Assembly: GCF_017744655.1 (NCBI RefSeq)
Contig: NZ_JAGIAW010000006.1
Location: 213,408-277,407 of the forward strand
DNA length: 64,000 bases
Source: Devosia sp.
GTDB lineage: Bacteria > Pseudomonadota > Alphaproteobacteria > Rhizobiales > Devosiaceae
Direction: 5' to 3'
Shown here: positions 62,171-64,000 of the stretch, piece by piece
Position numbering within the stretch: position 1 is the first letter of the stretch
Layout of the letters: the number at the start of each line of letters is the position of its first letter
Notes under the pieces: generated by a model
The model's input: only the letters and a program-made list of their open reading frames with translations
Told to the model about the DNA's origin: nothing
The model's database searches: none
Position numbers and translations under genes: made by a program

Positions 62171-63919
62171 TCAGAACTCCGCCCAGTCTGCCATCGATGC
62201 GGCGTTCCCACGGGACAAAAGCCGCTGCACCGGTCGTTCTCGCAAGTGGGCCCTATCCAGCGGCGTAACCTTTTCAGACACGGCCCCGCTGCTCACGCCG
62301 AAGACGTCGACAATTGCATCCAACTCAGCTGATTCACGCTCCGTTTGCTCGATCGCGGCATTGGTTTCTTCCACGAGAGCCGCATTATGCTGGGGCATCT
62401 GGTCCATCTGCCGCATGGCGGCCATAACCTCGCCAATAGCGCTGGCCTGTTCGCTGTTGACGCGAGCGATCTCCCTGACAATCATGCTGTTTTCGCGGAC
62501 GCCTTCGACCATAGTGGCAAGCTTGGTCGTCGCTTCTCGTAGTAGGCGACTACCGATCATCACTTCTTGCCCTGACTGTTCGATCAGGGCCTTTACGTCC
62601 GAGGATGCGGTGGCAGTGGATTGGGCCAACCGCCGGACTTCTACCGCGACGACGGCAAACCCCTTGCCCGCCTCTCCAGCTCGTGCTGCCTCGACCGAGG
62701 CATTGAGAGCCAGCAGGTTGGTCTGGAACGCAACATTGTCGATCATGCCGATAATGTCGGAAATCTTACTAGACGAGGACAAGATGCGATCCATCGCTTC
62801 GTTGGCTGTGCCCATCGCCTCGCCCGCCTGCTCGGCAGAGTGGGAGACAATGCCAGCCTTTGCGTCCGCCGCCTTGGCGCGCGTCGTTCTCATTGACGGC
62901 TTGTGCCAAGTGTTCCATCGACGCCGACGTTTCCTCGAGCGCCGCGGCCTGCCGTGTGGTGCGATCTGCCAGATCGTTGGCACCCATCAAGATTTCCTGT
63001 GTGGCCGTGCGCAATCCACTGGAGTTGATGCGGAGGGCTGTTACGATCTCCCCGAACTTGTCGAGAGTGTCATTGAAGGACACTCTAACGTCGTCGAGAT
63101 CACCCGGCAGAGTCTCTGTCAGGTGCGCTTTGATATCGCCCCGCGCCAGTCGGGCGAGGTGCTCTCCAACGCGCAGCACTGCGATCTTACGCGAGGTAAC
63201 ATCGCTCGCATATTTCACGACTTTGTACGGCTTGCCGAATGCATCAAAAATAGGGTTGTAAGTGGCCAGTATCCAAACAGGGCGCCCCCCCTTACCGATG
63301 CGACGATATTCGCCTGCCTCGAACTGCCCCTGCGCGAGACGGTGCCAAAAATCACGATAGTCCTTACTGGCTGCAAACGCAGGATCGACAAACAGGCTGT
63401 GATGCCGGCCACGAATCTCCTCGAGCTGATAGCCCAACGCAGCACAGAAGTTGGCGTTGGCCGTCAAAATGGTACCATCTAGGCCAAACTCAATAACGGC
63501 CTGAGAGCGTCGAATAGCGTCCAGCTGGCCCTGCCAGTCCAGCGCCTGAGCCTTTTGAGCCGTGATATCGGAGGCGATTTTGACGATCTTCTGAACCTTG
63601 CCGCCTTTTCCAATTACGGGGTTGTAAGAGGCGACGATCCAGACCTTGCGATCATCCTTTCCTACCCTCATAAACTCGCCGCTGCTAAACTTGCCTGCGG
63701 CTAGCTGTTTCCAGAATTCCATATATTCGGGGCTCGACGCGAATTCTGCGTCGACGAACATGCGATGGTGTTGACCAACGACTTCATCGCGCGAGTACCC
63801 ATGACGCTCAGGAAGTTACGGTTGGCCGCCAATATGGTGCCATCCGGCTTGAACTCGATGATCGCTTGCGACTGGTCCAGCGTGTTGATTTCCGCCGAGA
63901 AGTGACCCGGGTTTTCCAT
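62171..63919 (-). pseudogene. PAS-PAS methyl-accepting chemotaxis protein with two frameshifts
   Basis: Three frame pieces together give one cytoplasmic chemoreceptor without membrane segments. Piece 1 (63919 to about 63800) has the start of a PAS domain (SQAIIEFKPDGTILAANRNFL); piece 2 (to about 62885) has the rest of it, a second PAS (AVIEFGLDGTILTANANF) and the start of the signalling domain; piece 3 has the signalling hairpin (DIIGMIDNVAFQTNLLALNASVEAARAGEAGKGFAVVA) and a C-terminal DWAEF, the xWxxF tether for methyltransferase/esterase. One shift sits in a G-run near 63800, the other in a GC-repeat near 62880. The 5' end merges with a likely insertion-sequence end. Sequencing error at the two sites cannot be excluded. 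Confidence 0.82.
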
Positions 63920-64000
63920 TGAGAAGTGACCCGCCTGTTAGTTTTGTTTTGGGTCGGTTGCTGTGGTCAAGGGTCTAGGTTTCTCCTTTGTTTTTGGCGG
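63895..64000. mobile_element. Likely insertion-sequence end at the right edge (partial)
   Basis: GAGAAGTGACCCG occurs twice, at about 63898 and 63922, 24 bp apart, followed by lower-GC DNA. Spaced GGGTCACTTCTC-type repeats are typical of the multi-repeat ends of IS21-family elements. The motif overlaps the apparent chemoreceptor start codon, so the element probably cut that gene. The transposase is outside the window. Confidence 0.4.

Overview
The window is high-GC DNA, almost entirely coding, with tightly overlapping operons and a very large share of ABC transporters. Protein families, gene style and two copies of a palindromic intergenic repeat of the type common in Hyphomicrobiales point to an alphaproteobacterium of that order, perhaps Devosia-like. 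This placement is an inference; no rRNA or tRNA is present to test it.

Region 1 (1-16333) is an N-heterocycle or nucleobase-type scavenging island. It holds an M20 amidohydrolase cut by the window edge, a phosphoribosyltransferase, a creatininase-family amidase and a RidA protein. An NMT1/THI5-type ABC transporter follows, then a CodA-like deaminase, an FAD-linked oxidase and a flavodoxin-fold quinone reductase. A second, BMP-type (nucleoside-like) ABC transporter comes next, with a second CodA-like deaminase and peptidase T. Region 2 (16330-23960) is an AraC regulator divergent from a rare-sugar operon (epimerase, ribose-type ABC transporter with two permeases, cupin). Region 3 (24025-27598) is a LacI-regulated HpsN-like histidinol-dehydrogenase-family / SDR operon. 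Two matched operator palindromes lie upstream, and the stub of an RraA-family gene lies on the other side of them.

Region 4 (27623-39088) is a nine-gene minus-strand polyol operon: binding protein, ATPase, permease, SorC regulator, aldo/keto reductase, GlpD/EryB-like dehydrogenase, class I aldolase, FGGY kinase and GMC oxidoreductase. It looks like a complete uptake, phosphorylation, oxidation and cleavage pathway, with a candidate promoter and a 16-bp palindrome upstream. Region 5 (39188-41658) is a LysR regulator divergent from mmsA. Region 6 (41779-44082) is decaying DNA: remnants of a phosphotriesterase-family gene and an aldose 1-epimerase gene, and an MFS exporter gene split by one stop codon. 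Region 7 (44079-49724) is a YehZYXW-type osmolyte transporter led by a desaturase and a signal-less PhnD-like protein.

Region 8 (50021-60475) holds treZ and an aerobic respiratory block. The block contains a tri-haem cytochrome c, a CtaG assembly factor, a small membrane protein, fused CtaD-CtaE, CoxB with its own cytochrome c domain, cytochrome b561 and a membrane PQQ glucose dehydrogenase. Region 9 (60618-64000) has a stress-type SDR, a small unknown gene coupled to a frameshifted PAS-PAS chemoreceptor, and what looks like an insertion-sequence end at the right edge.

A recurring architectural feature is that each of the five exported ABC binding-protein genes is followed, before the next gene of its operon, by a hairpin. 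This is consistent with higher expression of binding proteins than of membrane subunits. I see no CRISPR array, tRNA or rRNA.
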